Assembly (NCBI RefSeq): GCF_000507185.2
Contig: NZ_AYTM02000001.1
Location: 1-64,000 of the forward strand
DNA length: 64,000 nt
Origin: Pseudomonas syringae KCTC 12500
Lineage (GTDB): Bacteria > Pseudomonadota > Gammaproteobacteria > Pseudomonadales > Pseudomonadaceae
Direction of reading: 5' to 3'
The notes beneath the pieces are model-generated. The model did no database searches. It saw only the letters and a program-made list of their open reading frames with translations, and was not told where the DNA came from. The translations under genes and the position numbers were made by a program. This document shows, piece by piece, positions 45,935 to 54,758 of this stretch (its first letter is position 1; each line of letters begins with the position of its first letter).

Positions 45935-46748
45935 GATCTTTCTCCAGGCGTGTCGCAAACTCGTCGGAAAGCGCGCGATTGGTGACCAACGTCGTGATCG
46001 CGGCAAATGGCAGGGTATTGATAAAGGTGCGATGACCGAACTTGCCATCGTCGGCCAGCACCACACTGCGCGTGCAATGCCTGACCAGCGTCCTGCGCAA
46101 CATGGCTTCCGGCTCCTGGTAATCCATCAGGCCGAAGTCCAGATCAATGCCGCCGATGCCCATGAAGGCAATGTCGTAGTGAAACTGCCGGGCGAACTCC
46201 AGTGTATGGGGGCCGATCAAGGCGTTGTCGGTGCGCCGCACATCGCCGGGCGCAACCAGAACCTGATTGTCGCTCTGGTGCGATATCAGCTGAGCGATGT
46301 CCAGCGAGTTGGTGATGATCTTCAACTGACTGAACCGGGTCAGCTGCTGGGCCAGCGCCAGCGTCGAGGTACCGGTGTCGAGGAAGATGGCCATGCCTTC
46401 GCTGACCAGCTGCGCAGCACACACGGCGATGCCTGCCTTGGCGCGAGGCTTGAGTCTGCTGCGCTCCTGCAACGGCAATTCTTCGCTGGACCTGGGCAGA
46501 ATGGCGCCGCCGTGGATGCGCCTTAACCTGCCCTCTTCCTCCAGATGCTTGAAGTCGCGGCGGATGGTCTCTTCGGAGACGAACAGCAATTGTGCAAGGT
46601 CCGACGCCTTGACCCGCTGCTGTTGAACGAGCAGGCGCATGATTTCGTCCAGACGCGGCTGATTGAGCATGGGGGTGACATTCCGTTGCAAAGTGATGAC
46701 TCCAGTGTTCGGCCCCTTGGGCCGCTGATCCGTGTGTGAGAGCGACAT
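45912..46748 (-). CDS. DeoR family transcriptional regulator
   Basis: About 278 residues. DeoR HTH: RLDEIMRLLVQQQRVKASDL, SEETIRRDFKHLEEEGRLRR then HGGAILP. The C-terminal sugar-phosphate-type sensor domain has AIFLDTGTSTLALAQQL and FMGIGGIDLDFGLMDY. Start ATG 46748 lies 2 bases after the amidase stop and behind GGGGCAA; an internal ATG at 46670 gives a more usual 252 residues. It sits inside the operon it presumably controls. DeoR proteins usually sense phosphorylated intermediates, matching the two kinases. Confidence 0.9.
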   Translation of the reverse strand: MSLSHTDQRPKGPNTGVITLQRNVTPMLNQPRLDEIMRLLVQQQRVKASDLAQLLFVSEETIRRDFKHLEEEGRLRRIHGGAILPRSSEELPLQERSRLKPRAKAGIAVCAAQLVSEGMAIFLDTGTSTLALAQQLTRFSQLKIITNSLDIAQLISHQSDNQVLVAPGDVRRTDNALIGPHTLEFARQFHYDIAFMGIGGIDLDFGLMDYQEPEAMLRRTLVRHCTRSVVLADDGKFGHRTFINTLPFAAITTLVTNRALSDEFATRLEKDHVDTLYS

Positions 46749-46750
46749 GT

Positions 46751-48178
46751 CTATTGCCCCGAAACCGGTGGCAGGTGCTGATCCCAGGGCGCAATGGCCT
46801 CTACCGCGGCACAGAACTGCAGCACCTGGGCATCGGCAAAGCGTGGGCCGACGACCTGCAAACCGATCGGCAGTCCTGCGTCGCTCCGCCCACAAGGCAA
46901 ATTGGCGGCCGGGTTGCCAGTGATGTTGAAAGGGTAAGTGAACGGCGTCCAGCGCGCCCACGGCACAGCGCCGTCCTGCCCGGCATAGCCCACAGGGGCT
47001 ACATCGTCTGCGGCAAACGGCAGAATCGGCAGGGTGGGCATGAGCAGCAGATCGTAATCGTCAAACAATGCATGCACCTGATTGGCGAACGCCGCACGCT
47101 GTTGCAGGGCCTGCAGATAATCACTCAGGCTGTACTGGGCAGATCGCCTGATCAGATCGGCAAAGCCCGGATCGAGCTGGTCCAGCTTCTGCGCAAGCGC
47201 CTTGCCATAGGCGATACCGCGCCCGGCGACCCACAAGGTTTCGAAGGTCGCCAGCGGGTCCTGCCAATCCGGCTTGAGCGTGCTGACCATAACGGGTAGC
47301 GACCTGGCGATATTACCCACGGCGGCGTCAACCGCTGCGGCGACTTGCGCATCGACCTGGGTGTCGAACAGCGTCGGGCAGAAGCCGATGCGTAAGGGTT
47401 GCAGCGGCTGGTCGCAACGGGCCAGAAAGGACTCGTCGGGGGCTGGCAGCGCCTGATGATCGAGTGGATCGGGGCCCGACAGAATGTCGAACAACAACGC
47501 GCTGTCGCGCACGCTTCGGGTGATCGGCCCGGCATGACTGAGCATTTCGGTGGCCGACCAGGGCCAGGTGGGAATACGCCCCAATGTGCCCTTGAGGGCA
47601 AATGCGCCACAGAACGAGCCCGGTATGCGTACCGAGCCGCCGCCGTCCGAGCCCAGGGCCGCAGGAACCATGCGCGCCGACACGGCAATGGCCGAACCGG
47701 AGCTGGAGCCGCCGCTGGTGAGGCTCGGGGCCCACGGGTTGCGTCCGTTGCCGAACACCCGCGACGTACTGGCGCCCGTCCAGCCGAACTCGGTGGTCGC
47801 GGTCTTGCCGAGAATAATCGCGCCAGCGTTTTTGAGGCGACGGATGATGGGTGCGTCCTGAACCGGCACCGACTCCAGCGCAGTCAACGACCCCCGCGTG
47901 GTGCGCAACCCGGCAGTGGAAAAGAGATCCTTGATGCCAAAGGGTATGCCGTGCAGCGGCCCGCGTATCTCACCGCGCTGCAGTTCGGCTGTCATGCCTG
48001 CGGCCTGTTCAAGCGCCGCCTCGGCATATACATCACCGAATGCATTCAGTGTGGAATTGTGGGTTTCAATCGCTGCAAGGCATAACTCGGTCAAGTGTAT
48101 CGGCGTCAGGCCCCCTTCGCGGACACGCGTGGCAGCCTCGATCACGGTAGGCATGGAAGATGGCTTGGACTCAATCAA
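46751..48178 (-). CDS. Amidase (amidase signature family)
   Basis: 475 residues with the Ser-cisSer-Lys triad region: lysine in LHGIPFGIKDLFSTAGL (about 81), the cis-serine in LTSGGSSSGSAIAVSA (about 156) and the nucleophile serine in GSDGGGSVRIPGSFCG. It hydrolyses amides to acid and ammonia; substrate unknown. TTG start at 48178 behind GAGAGG, with ATG at 48154 as alternative. First gene of the leftward operon; the AT-rich 230 bp upstream holds its promoter. Confidence 0.9.
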   Translation of the reverse strand: MIESKPSSMPTVIEAATRVREGGLTPIHLTELCLAAIETHNSTLNAFGDVYAEAALEQAAGMTAELQRGEIRGPLHGIPFGIKDLFSTAGLRTTRGSLTALESVPVQDAPIIRRLKNAGAIILGKTATTEFGWTGASTSRVFGNGRNPWAPSLTSGGSSSGSAIAVSARMVPAALGSDGGGSVRIPGSFCGAFALKGTLGRIPTWPWSATEMLSHAGPITRSVRDSALLFDILSGPDPLDHQALPAPDESFLARCDQPLQPLRIGFCPTLFDTQVDAQVAAAVDAAVGNIARSLPVMVSTLKPDWQDPLATFETLWVAGRGIAYGKALAQKLDQLDPGFADLIRRSAQYSLSDYLQALQQRAAFANQVHALFDDYDLLLMPTLPILPFAADDVAPVGYAGQDGAVPWARWTPFTYPFNITGNPAANLPCGRSDAGLPIGLQVVGPRFADAQVLQFCAAVEAIAPWDQHLPPVSGQ

Positions 48179-48408
48179 AGCAGATACCTCTCAGACACTT
48201 ATGCGCAACGCACGGCACCAACGACTGTCGGCGCATTACATTCAGCAGGCTCTGAGGAGTCAAGTGGGTTTTGTTGGATATATTGAATTTGTGGTTTTAA
48301 ATTTTGTAACAGCACCGTCGCGGTGCCAAAAAACGCGCAAAACGCCGCATCGCACAATTGCGGTGCGCGATTAAAACCAGAAAAGAAAGGGGGAAGTCGG
48401 CCAGAAAA

Positions 48409-48433
48409 GACTGCGCCTGTCAGCGGCGCAGTC
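48409..48433 (-). terminator. Terminator of the serralysin-type gene
   Basis: The perfect 9-bp stem GACTGCGCC/GGCGCAGTC with a 7-base loop lies 33 bp after the protease stop and is followed on the minus strand by TTTTCTGG. Confidence 0.75.
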
Positions 48434-48465
48434 CTGTCATTGCGATCGGTCTTTCAGGTCAGCGA

Positions 48466-50073
48466 TCAGACCGCCAGATCGTGAGCATGGAACTCGGTGA
48501 CGCCAACCAGCTGGATTTCAAAGTCCGCATGCAGGTCAGCGTTGACGTTGCCGGACAGCACATGATCAGCAAAACGCAGCTGGCCAGCGCCGGTGAACTC
48601 GCCGCTGCCGATGAAGCTGAAAGCATCAAGCGCTTTGGTGTCCACGTTGGCATCCATCTTCAGGAAGCTCAGTTTGTCACCTTGCTGGCTATTGAAGTCG
48701 GTGATCACGTCGCTGTTGTGGCCTTTGCCCATTTCCGACAGGTTATTGAACACGAAACGGTCAGCGCCGCTACCGCCAGTCATGATATCGGCGCCCTGAC
48801 CGCCCACCAGTTTGTCATTGCCCGCGCCGCCGAACAGAACGTTGTCCGCATCATTGCCGGTCAGGGTGTTGTCGCGATCATTGCCCAATACGGTGAACGC
48901 GCCCTCGCCTTTGAGGTGAACATTCTCGAAGTTCGCCAACGTCCCGGCATTGAGGTTGATGACCTGTGCGATAGCGGAGGTATTGTCGTAGGTGATCTTC
49001 AGCGTATCGACGCCCTGATCGGCCTTTTCCTGAACCAGGTCCAGTTCGCCTGCCTGATCGATGACGTAGGTATCGTTGCCCAGCCCGCCGATCATGGTAT
49101 CCAGACCGCCGCGGCCATTGAGCACGTTATCCAGTTCGTTGCCGATCAGCGTGTCATTGAAAGCGGAACCTATGGCGTTTTCAATGTGCGCCCCGTAGGC
49201 GATCGCCAGACCGGAATTCATCGACGTCGGTGCATCAGGGTTCGCGTTGTAATCGAGAAACGCCTTGCCGATGGTGCTGAACTCACCCTCGTTGAGGTTG
49301 ATTTTCACCGATGCTTCCTGATTGCTGGCATCAATGGTGTCTTTGCCGCCAGCGTCCCAGATGGTCTCGAATACCGACTGCCCAGGTGCCCATTTGTAGA
49401 TGTCGTCGCCAGTGTGATAGTGGGTGTTGGCACCGTATATAAACTGCATGGCCGCGACATCGAGCAACATCGGTGTGGTGGGCTTGAAGCTGTAATTGTT
49501 GGTGTAGCTCATGATGGTGTAACGCGCATCTTCGAATTTGGCATCGAGCAGAACGTCGTTGTACTGCGAGGCTTCGAACGAATGCTTCAAGCCCAGTGCA
49601 TGACCGGTTTCATGCATGAACGTGAGGTAATCATCCGTGCCCTTGGCAGGATCGGCCGCGTTGACGTTCGGCCCGATCCAGACATCGCCGGAGCGGCCCA
49701 GTGTACCCGGCGCATAAGCCTGGCCAAACTCGGTGCCTTGCAGGCCCTTGAAGCCGCCGAAACGGATGTCTCCGACATTATCGGGTGTGTCCTGAACCTC
49801 GGTGAACTTGATATCAGCCACCGCACTCCAGGCATCCAGTGCGCTTTTTGCGGCTGCCGCCTGGGCATCGGTCAGCGAATAGGCATCACCAGGCTCCTGC
49901 GAGCGACTGTAGTCAGTGGCGTAGACGGAGTCGGCCCGATGAAAACTGTAAGTCAGATGGGTACCGGACGAGTCCCCGAGCCAGAATGGCCCCCATAACA
50001 GGCTGGTGACTCGGTCGTCAGTAGCTCCGTCGGGCAGAAGTTCGGCAGGGCTTGATTCATTTGGGCCGGGCAT
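48466..50073 (-). CDS. Serralysin-family (M10) RTX metalloprotease
   Basis: 535 residues. The catalytic domain has zinc motif HETGHALGLKH (about 154-164) and Met-turn TIMSYTNNYSF. An RTX domain (about 310-460) has glycine-rich calcium repeats such as GGLGNDTYVID and GGAGNDKLVGGQGADIMTGG; a C-terminal secretion region ends in HDLAV. Such proteases leave the cell by type I secretion. The ATG at 50073 follows TGGAG; the frame opens 35 codons earlier without need. It is longer than typical AprA (about 480), and no inhibitor or ABC/MFP/TolC exporter gene is adjacent, so it must use an exporter encoded elsewhere. Confidence 0.92.
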   Translation of the reverse strand: MPGPNESSPAELLPDGATDDRVTSLLWGPFWLGDSSGTHLTYSFHRADSVYATDYSRSQEPGDAYSLTDAQAAAAKSALDAWSAVADIKFTEVQDTPDNVGDIRFGGFKGLQGTEFGQAYAPGTLGRSGDVWIGPNVNAADPAKGTDDYLTFMHETGHALGLKHSFEASQYNDVLLDAKFEDARYTIMSYTNNYSFKPTTPMLLDVAAMQFIYGANTHYHTGDDIYKWAPGQSVFETIWDAGGKDTIDASNQEASVKINLNEGEFSTIGKAFLDYNANPDAPTSMNSGLAIAYGAHIENAIGSAFNDTLIGNELDNVLNGRGGLDTMIGGLGNDTYVIDQAGELDLVQEKADQGVDTLKITYDNTSAIAQVINLNAGTLANFENVHLKGEGAFTVLGNDRDNTLTGNDADNVLFGGAGNDKLVGGQGADIMTGGSGADRFVFNNLSEMGKGHNSDVITDFNSQQGDKLSFLKMDANVDTKALDAFSFIGSGEFTGAGQLRFADHVLSGNVNADLHADFEIQLVGVTEFHAHDLAV

Positions 50074-50537
50074 TGGCGTTGCTCCAGAAGAATACGGGAC
50101 GTTATTAATGGGCTCACGATCTTTGCCAAGGCAAAAACCGGACGACAGTTTATTACACAGCACGCATAATATGGACACAATAAGTTACAGATACAGCACT
50201 AAAAAGGGCCAGTTCGTTACTCTCGGCACCTGCCAACTTCTTATGTCGAGCGAACTTTAACGTTTATTACAGGCGTCATTTAATGGCGTGCCGTTATATA
50301 GATTGTTCGAACCGGCGACGGCAGTAAGAAGTGACTGTTCCGAGGGTGTTCAAACACGGCAGTGACGCCCTTCCACTGCGCAGGATTTCTTCACTGTGAG
50401 TCGAGCGAGCAGGCTGAATAAAGGGGACATCGTGCAAACCTGTGCACGCCGAGCTGATTTATGCGGCGTATACCTTGCTGCGCTCTATGGATCATAGGCA
50501 TCATAAGACCCAATTTCATCCGATCGCGGTGCGCCCC
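50074..50537. other. Intergenic region between protease and histidine kinase genes
   Basis: A divergent spacer of up to 464 bp (shorter if the kinase starts upstream). AT-rich around 50190-50310, with repeated short TTATAT and TTTATTAC stretches that may be promoters for the protease. No RNA or operator recognised. Confidence 0.45.
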
Positions 50538-51866
50538 ATGACCCACCACCCTGCGCCACTTCCCGCCAGCGAGGAAGAACGTGTCCTGTCCCTTGAGCAT
50601 CTCAAGATACTGGACAGTGCTCCCGAGCAAGACTTCGACGACATTGTGCTGCTCGCCACAACACTGTGCGACGCGCCCATTGCGCTGGTCTCGCTGGTTG
50701 ACCGAGAGCGCCAGTGGTTCAAGGCCTGCATCGGCCTGGACGTGCAGGAGACGCACCGCGACCTGGCATTCTGCGCCCACGCCATCCTGCAGCCTTCCGA
50801 TGTGCTGGTGGTTGAAGACGCGACCACCGATCCTCGCTTCAGAGAGAGCCCGCTGGTGCTCGGGCCTCCTTACATCCGCTTTTATGCAGGTGCGCCGATT
50901 CGTACCGAGGCCGGTCATGCAATGGGCACCGTCTGCGTGATCGATATCTGGCCGCGTGTACTGAGCGAACAGCAACGTCGTGCCCTGCTCGCACTGGCGC
51001 GGCAAACCGCAGCCCTGATGCAATACCGCCTGGTCTCGGAACAACGTGACCAGCACGCCGCCGAGCTGGCGCTGGGGCTCGAAAGCTCCCAGAGCCAAAG
51101 CCTGGCGCTGGAGCGCAATTTGCGTCAGTCGCAACGGGTGTCCTCACTGGGCATGCTCACAGCGAGCATCGCTCATGACTTCAACAACCTGCTTCAGGCT
51201 CTGAGCGCCAGCTTGCAACTGATCCGCATGCGCTCACGCCGCCCGACCGATGTAGAGACGCTCAGCGATACCGGGCTACGAGCAGTGGATCACGGTCGCC
51301 AATTGGTAACTCGCCTGCTCAACAGCGTTCGCCAGGACGGCCCCGAACTGATCTGCATCGATGTCAGCGAACGGATCGATGCTGCGCGTGATCTTCTGTT
51401 GCGTTCGGCGGGCGACACGCTGGACCTGTCATTCGACCTATCCGCCCGAGGCTGGGGCGTGTTGTGCGCCGAAGCGCAATTGCATACCACCTTATTGAAT
51501 CTCCTGAGTAATGCGCGTGATGCAATTTCAGGCCCCGGCAAGGTCCATATCTCGACCCGGCTGGAGTCCGTCAAGGACGACCCGCAATTCCCGGAAGGCG
51601 ATTATCTGGTACTCAGCGTGAAAGATAACGGTCCTGGCATGACCGCCGAGCTCAAGGAGCAGATGTTCGAACCCTTCTTCACAACCCGAAGTTCGGACCC
51701 GGGTGCCGGGCTTGGCCTTGTTCAGGTGCAGGAGTTTGCGGTAAATGCCGGCGGAGGCGCACGCGTCGAAACAGCACTTGGAAGCGGCACTACCGTGCAT
51801 CTCTACTTGAGAATACTGGGCCCGATCAGTGCAACGAATGCACCAGCTCATATAACCGAACAATAA
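50538..51866 (+). CDS. GAF-domain sensor histidine kinase
   Basis: About 442 residues from ATG 50538; starts at 50487 or GTG 50442 are possible since none has a good ribosome site. Domains: GAF (about 10-160, containing LAFCAHAILQPSDVLVVED), a short coiled coil, histidine phosphotransfer motif SIAHDFNNLLQAL (about 212), and the ATPase domain with NLLSNARDAI, VKDNGPGM and GAGLGLVQVQEF. No membrane helix: a cytoplasmic sensor. No response regulator is next to it, so its partner is elsewhere. Followed by a strong terminator. Confidence 0.9.
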   Translation: MTHHPAPLPASEEERVLSLEHLKILDSAPEQDFDDIVLLATTLCDAPIALVSLVDRERQWFKACIGLDVQETHRDLAFCAHAILQPSDVLVVEDATTDPRFRESPLVLGPPYIRFYAGAPIRTEAGHAMGTVCVIDIWPRVLSEQQRRALLALARQTAALMQYRLVSEQRDQHAAELALGLESSQSQSLALERNLRQSQRVSSLGMLTASIAHDFNNLLQALSASLQLIRMRSRRPTDVETLSDTGLRAVDHGRQLVTRLLNSVRQDGPELICIDVSERIDAARDLLLRSAGDTLDLSFDLSARGWGVLCAEAQLHTTLLNLLSNARDAISGPGKVHISTRLESVKDDPQFPEGDYLVLSVKDNGPGMTAELKEQMFEPFFTTRSSDPGAGLGLVQVQEFAVNAGGGARVETALGSGTTVHLYLRILGPISATNAPAHITEQ

Positions 51867-51922
51867 CAACGGCTCATCGCCAGCGAGGCGTGGTGACTTC
51901 AGATACCCGTTAAATAAAAATG

Positions 51923-51949
51923 GCCGAACATTCACTGTTCGGCTTTTTT
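51923..51949 (+). terminator. Rho-independent terminator after the histidine kinase
   Basis: The stem GCCGAAC/GTTCGGC with a 7-base loop is followed by TTTTTTA, a strong intrinsic terminator. Confidence 0.9.
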
Positions 51950-52137
51950 ATTTTCTAACCCGCTTCATCCTGTCGCCGGGGGTTTCAAGGCCAATGGCGT
52001 CGTATGACCGCGTTGACTACTGGCTCCGCGTCAACCTGTAGCGCTATCTCGATCGCAGCCGAACCCGAACCTTGCGTGCATAAAAGCGTATACATAGCAG
52101 TGCTCCTTGCCAGGTGCTGCAGGCTCACTCCGCGCAG

Positions 52138-53034
52138 TCATACTGACGGAGGAGCGAACAAATGGGCGTGCATGAAATCAATGAAGACTCGCAGGCGCAG
52201 CGAAAGATGCTTGCTGGACGGCCAGAGCAATCTGAACGTTCCGGTATGCACCGTGTAGTCATCCAGGACAGGTATCAGCTCGCCGTTGCGAATGGCCGAT
52301 AAAATCATGAAGTCCGGCAGACAGGCAATTCCCAACCCGGCCCGCGCGACGTCCACCAGAATCTCGGTGGTATTACACACCATGGCCTGGGGTAACTCGA
52401 GATCGTCGACGCCTGCCTCACGGCGCAGCGGCCAGTGTTCAAACCTTCCAGTGGAAGGAAACTTGTGCAACAGGCAGGCGTGCTGACTCAGGTCCCCAGG
52501 ATGCCGGGGTATACCGTGCCGGGCAAAATAGTCCGGAGCGCCGACAACGCGCAATTGGAAACTGCCCATCCGCTTCGACATCAGCCCCGAGTCACCGGGA
52601 TCGCCGGTGCGTAACACGATATCGAAGCCCTCCTCGATGATATCGACCATGCGGTCGGAGAAATCGATGTCCAGTTCGATATCGGGATAGGTACGCATGA
52701 AGTCGATGATCACCGGCATCACCAGTCCGCTGACCAATGGCAAACTGATCCGCAACCTGCCCTTGGGCAAGTCTCTGGCATTGCTCAACTCCATTTCCGC
52801 CGCTTCCAGCTCCGACAGAATCCGCCGGCAACGCTCCAGAAATATCGAGCCTTCCAGCGTCAGGGCGATACTGCGCGTACTGCGATGAAAAAGGCGGACG
52901 CCGAGGCTCTCCTCCAGACGGCCAATACTCTTGCCGATCCCCGACGAAGAGATGCCCAGGCGTTTTCCGGCCTGGGTAAAACTCCGCGTTTCAGTAACCA
53001 GAACGAACACGGCGATGCTTCCGAGCGATTCCAA
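52138..53034 (-). CDS. LysR family transcriptional regulator
   Basis: 298 residues: LysR HTH (TRSFTQAGKRLGISSSGIGK, SIGRLEESLGVRLFHRSTRS) and effector domain from GRLRISLPLVSGLVMP. Start is TTG at 53034 behind AGGAG. Divergent from the MFS transporter with 158 bp between, where a palindrome is visible at 53050-53065. Likely regulator of the rightward MFS/flavin-monooxygenase unit. Confidence 0.9.
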   Translation of the reverse strand: MESLGSIAVFVLVTETRSFTQAGKRLGISSSGIGKSIGRLEESLGVRLFHRSTRSIALTLEGSIFLERCRRILSELEAAEMELSNARDLPKGRLRISLPLVSGLVMPVIIDFMRTYPDIELDIDFSDRMVDIIEEGFDIVLRTGDPGDSGLMSKRMGSFQLRVVGAPDYFARHGIPRHPGDLSQHACLLHKFPSTGRFEHWPLRREAGVDDLELPQAMVCNTTEILVDVARAGLGIACLPDFMILSAIRNGELIPVLDDYTVHTGTFRLLWPSSKHLSLRLRVFIDFMHAHLFAPPSV

Positions 53035-53049
53035 TACCCACTCCTATTC

Positions 53050-53065
53050 AGGACAACCCTGTCCT
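53050..53065. promoter_or_regulatory. Candidate LysR operator palindrome
   Basis: The perfect inverted repeat AGGACA-ACCC-TGTCCT lies 16 bp upstream of the LysR start and 128 bp before the MFS start. Its place in the divergent region suggests an autoregulatory or activation site. Confidence 0.5.
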
Positions 53066-53192
53066 ATACGTTCGGAACATAAGCCTGTTTTTGTTTGCGG
53101 GCGCAACCCCTAATCTCGCGGCAGGGCGATCGCTCTTGGATAAACGCGTGCACCACGGCAAAACCCGAGCACGCTTCACAGGGACATTGCAC

Positions 53193-54758
53193 ATGACCAC
53201 ACCACACAGGGTTCAAACACAGCCCACTGCGGGACGATGGGGGCAACTGCTCGCCGCTTGCCTGACCGGCATTCTGATCCCGTTATGCTTCACGGGCCCT
53301 GCCGTGGTTCTGCCGTCGATAAACCAGGCACTGGGCGGATCAGCCGTCGAGCTGACATGGGTCATCAACGCCTACATCCTGACCTACGGCAGCGCGATGA
53401 TGGCCGCCGGGAGCCTGACGGATATCTACGGCAGAAAACGCGTCTGGTTGATCGGTCTGGCGATATTCGTGCTCTCCACTTTCGCCATTCCGGCAGCCTC
53501 CTCCGTCGTCCAGATCGACCTGCTCAGACTGGTGCAAGGCTTGGGTGGCGCGGCAGCGTTCGCCGGGGCGATGTCGTCGCTTGCCCAGACCTTTCATGGC
53601 GCCGAGCGCACCCGAGTCTTCAGCCTGCTGGGCACCACCTTCGGTATAGGTCTGGCCTTCGGCCCTCTCGCAGCCGGCTCGCTGGTGGATTCGGCAGGCT
53701 GGAAATGGTCATTCCATGCGACTGCACTCATCGGCGTCGCGGGGTTCCTGCTGGTGCTGTTCAGCGCCACCGAGTCAAAGGATCCCGACGCAACAGGTAT
53801 GGACTGGCCGGGCGCAATCAGTTTTACCGCAGCATTGACCCTGTTCACTTATGCCATTCTGCTCGCCCCTGAAGAGGGTTGGACCGATCCATTGGTGATG
53901 GGTGGCATCATCGGCTCACTGCTGCTGTTCTGGGTATTCATTGCGGTGGAGCGGCGCGTCGCCCGCCCCATGCTGGACCTCTCGTTGTTCAAGAGCGCGC
54001 GCTTTGTCGGCGTGCAGATTCTTGCAGCCACTCCCGCATTTTTCTTCGTCGTGCTGATCATCATGCTGCCAGCACGCTTCATTGGTATCGACGGCCTCAG
54101 CGCCCTTGAAACCGGGCAGATGATGACTGCCCTGGCGGCGCCCCTGCTGATCGTGCCGCTGCTTGCCGCGCAGCTGGCACGTCGTTTCACGTCAGGACTG
54201 CTGTCCGGCGTCGGGCTGCTGCTGGTGGCGGCCGGCCTGTTATGGCTGGCGCTGGCACTGGACAGTGGCGCGATCAGGACAGCGTTGCTGCCGATGGCCT
54301 TGATCGGTATCGGTATCGGCCTGCCCTGGGGGCTGATGGACGGCATGGCGATCAGTGTCGTTGAAAAAGAACGCGCCGGCATGGCCACCGGCATCTTCAA
54401 CGCGGTGCGCGTTTCGGCAGACGGGATCGCTATCGCAATCGCCGGCGCCCTGCTTGCAACGTTCATTCAATGGGGGCTTTTCGACGCACTCAAGGGTGTC
54501 TCACCTGAGGTGGTCACCGAAGCGGCCAACCGCGCTGCCCTGGGCGATCTGCACAATGCGACAAGTCTTCTGTCCGGTCAGGCAGCGTTTCTGCACCAAC
54601 AGTACGTCAGTGCCTTCCGCAATCTGCTGTTCATTCTAAGCGCCGCCACCGTGCTGACGGCCGTGGCGGTCTTTGCGCTGCTTGGTCGCGTACGCGCTCA
54701 TGAAGAACCGCCCATAGAGCCCTCCGATACGCTTGAACTGGCGGGCGAAACCAAGTGA
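53193..54758 (+). CDS. DHA2-family MFS transporter (14 helices)
   Basis: 521 residues with about fourteen transmembrane helices, the loop motif GSLTDIYGRKRVWLIG and motif C-like GTTFGIGLAFGPLAAG of proton-driven exporters in the DHA2 family. The ATG at 53193 has AGGGA upstream. The stop overlaps the start of the next gene (GTGA at 54755), so transporter and flavin enzyme are coupled. It probably exports a product or toxic intermediate of the cluster, or expels the substrate. Confidence 0.92.
   Translation: MTTPHRVQTQPTAGRWGQLLAACLTGILIPLCFTGPAVVLPSINQALGGSAVELTWVINAYILTYGSAMMAAGSLTDIYGRKRVWLIGLAIFVLSTFAIPAASSVVQIDLLRLVQGLGGAAAFAGAMSSLAQTFHGAERTRVFSLLGTTFGIGLAFGPLAAGSLVDSAGWKWSFHATALIGVAGFLLVLFSATESKDPDATGMDWPGAISFTAALTLFTYAILLAPEEGWTDPLVMGGIIGSLLLFWVFIAVERRVARPMLDLSLFKSARFVGVQILAATPAFFFVVLIIMLPARFIGIDGLSALETGQMMTALAAPLLIVPLLAAQLARRFTSGLLSGVGLLLVAAGLLWLALALDSGAIRTALLPMALIGIGIGLPWGLMDGMAISVVEKERAGMATGIFNAVRVSADGIAIAIAGALLATFIQWGLFDALKGVSPEVVTEAANRAALGDLHNATSLLSGQAAFLHQQYVSAFRNLLFILSAATVLTAVAVFALLGRVRAHEEPPIEPSDTLELAGETK

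Noticed and set aside
48358..49998. Plus-strand open frame of 546 codons
   Set aside because: Antisense shadow of the serralysin-type protease, whose zinc and RTX motifs prove the other strand.
52004..52258. 84-codon plus-strand frame near the LysR end
   Set aside because: It runs into the LysR gene from the opposite strand, has no ribosome site and its sequence is unremarkable.
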